From an uncultured Polyangiaceae bacterium (lineage in GTDB: Bacteria; Myxococcota_A; Polyangia; Polyangiales; Polyangiaceae): a stretch of DNA of 5,215 nucleotides. Location: the NCBI GenBank assembly GCA_938004815.1, contig CALKVR010000033.1, positions 1-5,215 of the forward strand, given 5' to 3'. Shown here one piece after another: positions 4,881 through 5,215 of this stretch. Under the pieces are notes generated by a model. That model was not told where the DNA came from and did not search any database. It saw only the letters and a list, made by a program, of their open reading frames with translations. Both the position numbers and the translations under genes were made by a program. Position 1 is the stretch's first letter, and every line of letters begins with the position of its first letter.

Positions 4881-5215
4881 TCACTTCATTCGATCGAGGT
4901 TGGTGCAGGCGAGCGTCTCGCCCGCATCGCATGCTTTGCGGTAGAGGCGTCTCGCCTCCTGCTCGTCTCTTGCGACGCCGCGGCCGTGCTGGAGCATCGC
5001 GCCGAAATTGTTGCAGCCGAGGGGGAAGCCCTGATCGCAAGCGTGGCGGTAGTACCGCGCCGCTTCGCCATCGTCTGCTACGATCCCCCTCCCCTTCTCG
5101 TAGCTCCGACCGAGGCGGACCGTACCCAGCAGGTCGCCCCCGTCGAAGGCTTTGCGGTAGAGGCGCGCCGCCTCCTTGTCGTCTCGTGCGACGCCGCGAC
5201 CGTTCTCGTACAACC
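4881..5215 (-). CDS. Sel1-like repeat protein, C-terminal part; 5' end beyond right edge
   Basis: The minus-strand frame is open from the right window edge to a TGA at 4881-4883, giving about 111 codons. The TTG at 5213 is very likely an internal Leu ('LYENGRGVARD'), not a start. Three successive 36-residue Sel1-like repeats are visible: the end of one ('YENGRGVARDDKEAARLYRK'), a full one ('LGRSYEKGRGIVADDGEAAR') and a full one ('FGAMLQHGRGVARDEQEARR'), then a short tail ending 'TNLDRMK'. Each repeat shows the family pattern LGxxYxxGRGVxxDxxEAxxxYxxACDxG, which folds into a helix pair and makes a curved solenoid for protein binding. Cys residues in 'ACDQG', 'GCNNF' and 'ACDAG' resemble the Cys-containing, often secreted Sel1 subgroup, but the N-terminus that would show a signal peptide lies outside the window. 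The partner and role are unknown. Confidence 0.9.
   Translation of the reverse strand, partial: LYENGRGVARDDKEAARLYRKAFDGGDLLGTVRLGRSYEKGRGIVADDGEAARYYRHACDQGFPLGCNNFGAMLQHGRGVARDEQEARRLYRKACDAGETLACTNLDRMK
4936..5211 (-). repeat. Sel1 repeat units with two closely similar DNA copies 216 bp apart
   Basis: The stretches beginning near 4938 and 5154 share long matching runs (both begin gcggtagaggcg on the plus strand) and are offset by exactly 216 bp, which is two 36-codon Sel1 units. The unit between them, about 5046-5100, is clearly more diverged. This suggests that the array grew by duplication of two-unit blocks. Confidence 0.6.

Noticed and set aside
5211..5213. TTG at the right edge as the start of the Sel1-repeat gene
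   Set aside because: It falls inside a Sel1 repeat unit at the conserved hydrophobic position before Tyr, so the gene clearly continues beyond the window.

Overview
This window comes from a very GC-rich bacterial chromosome. The nearly all G/C third codon positions, a TonB-like protein with an AgmX/PglI-type C-terminal domain, a Sel1-repeat protein and the large share of uncharacterised proteins point to a myxobacterium-like organism (Myxococcota, perhaps Polyangia). This is inferred from gene content and composition; there is no rRNA or other taxonomic marker in the window.

Layout from left to right. Positions 1-1340 on the minus strand hold the first 446 residues of a large unrecognised protein that runs off the left edge. 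It has a central Glu/Arg-rich pentad repeat that is probably a long charged helix. A 108-bp divergent intergenic region follows. It holds a strong Shine-Dalgarno and a small perfect inverted repeat, and leads into a plus-strand membrane-anchored AgmX/PglI-domain protein (1449-2447). Converging on that gene, on the minus strand, is a two-gene unit. It consists of a MNT/AbiEii-like nucleotidyltransferase gene (2669-3132) that appears broken by a single-base deletion, and an 11-nt-overlapping small helical protein (2473-2679). Divergent from this unit is a plus-strand pair 12 bp apart: a TesB-like double-hotdog acyl-CoA thioesterase (3197-3997) and a formamidopyrimidine-DNA glycosylase-family protein (4010-4855). 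A minus-strand Sel1-repeat protein (4881 to beyond 5215) converges on that pair and runs off the right edge.

The genes do not form one obvious pathway; this looks like an ordinary chromosomal stretch of short units in alternating orientation. The points most worth a second look are: (1) the glycosylase, which lacks all four zinc-finger cysteines and whose C-terminus resembles plant-type zincless FPG rather than classical bacterial MutM; (2) the frameshifted nucleotidyltransferase with its overlapping small partner, an arrangement resembling a toxin-antitoxin-like module; and (3) the pentad-repeat helix of the left-edge protein, written as a degenerate 15-bp tandem repeat. I did not find convincing evidence for a wholly new system. 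There are no tRNAs, rRNAs, CRISPR arrays or insertion sequences visible, and no gene-free stretch longer than about 110 bases.
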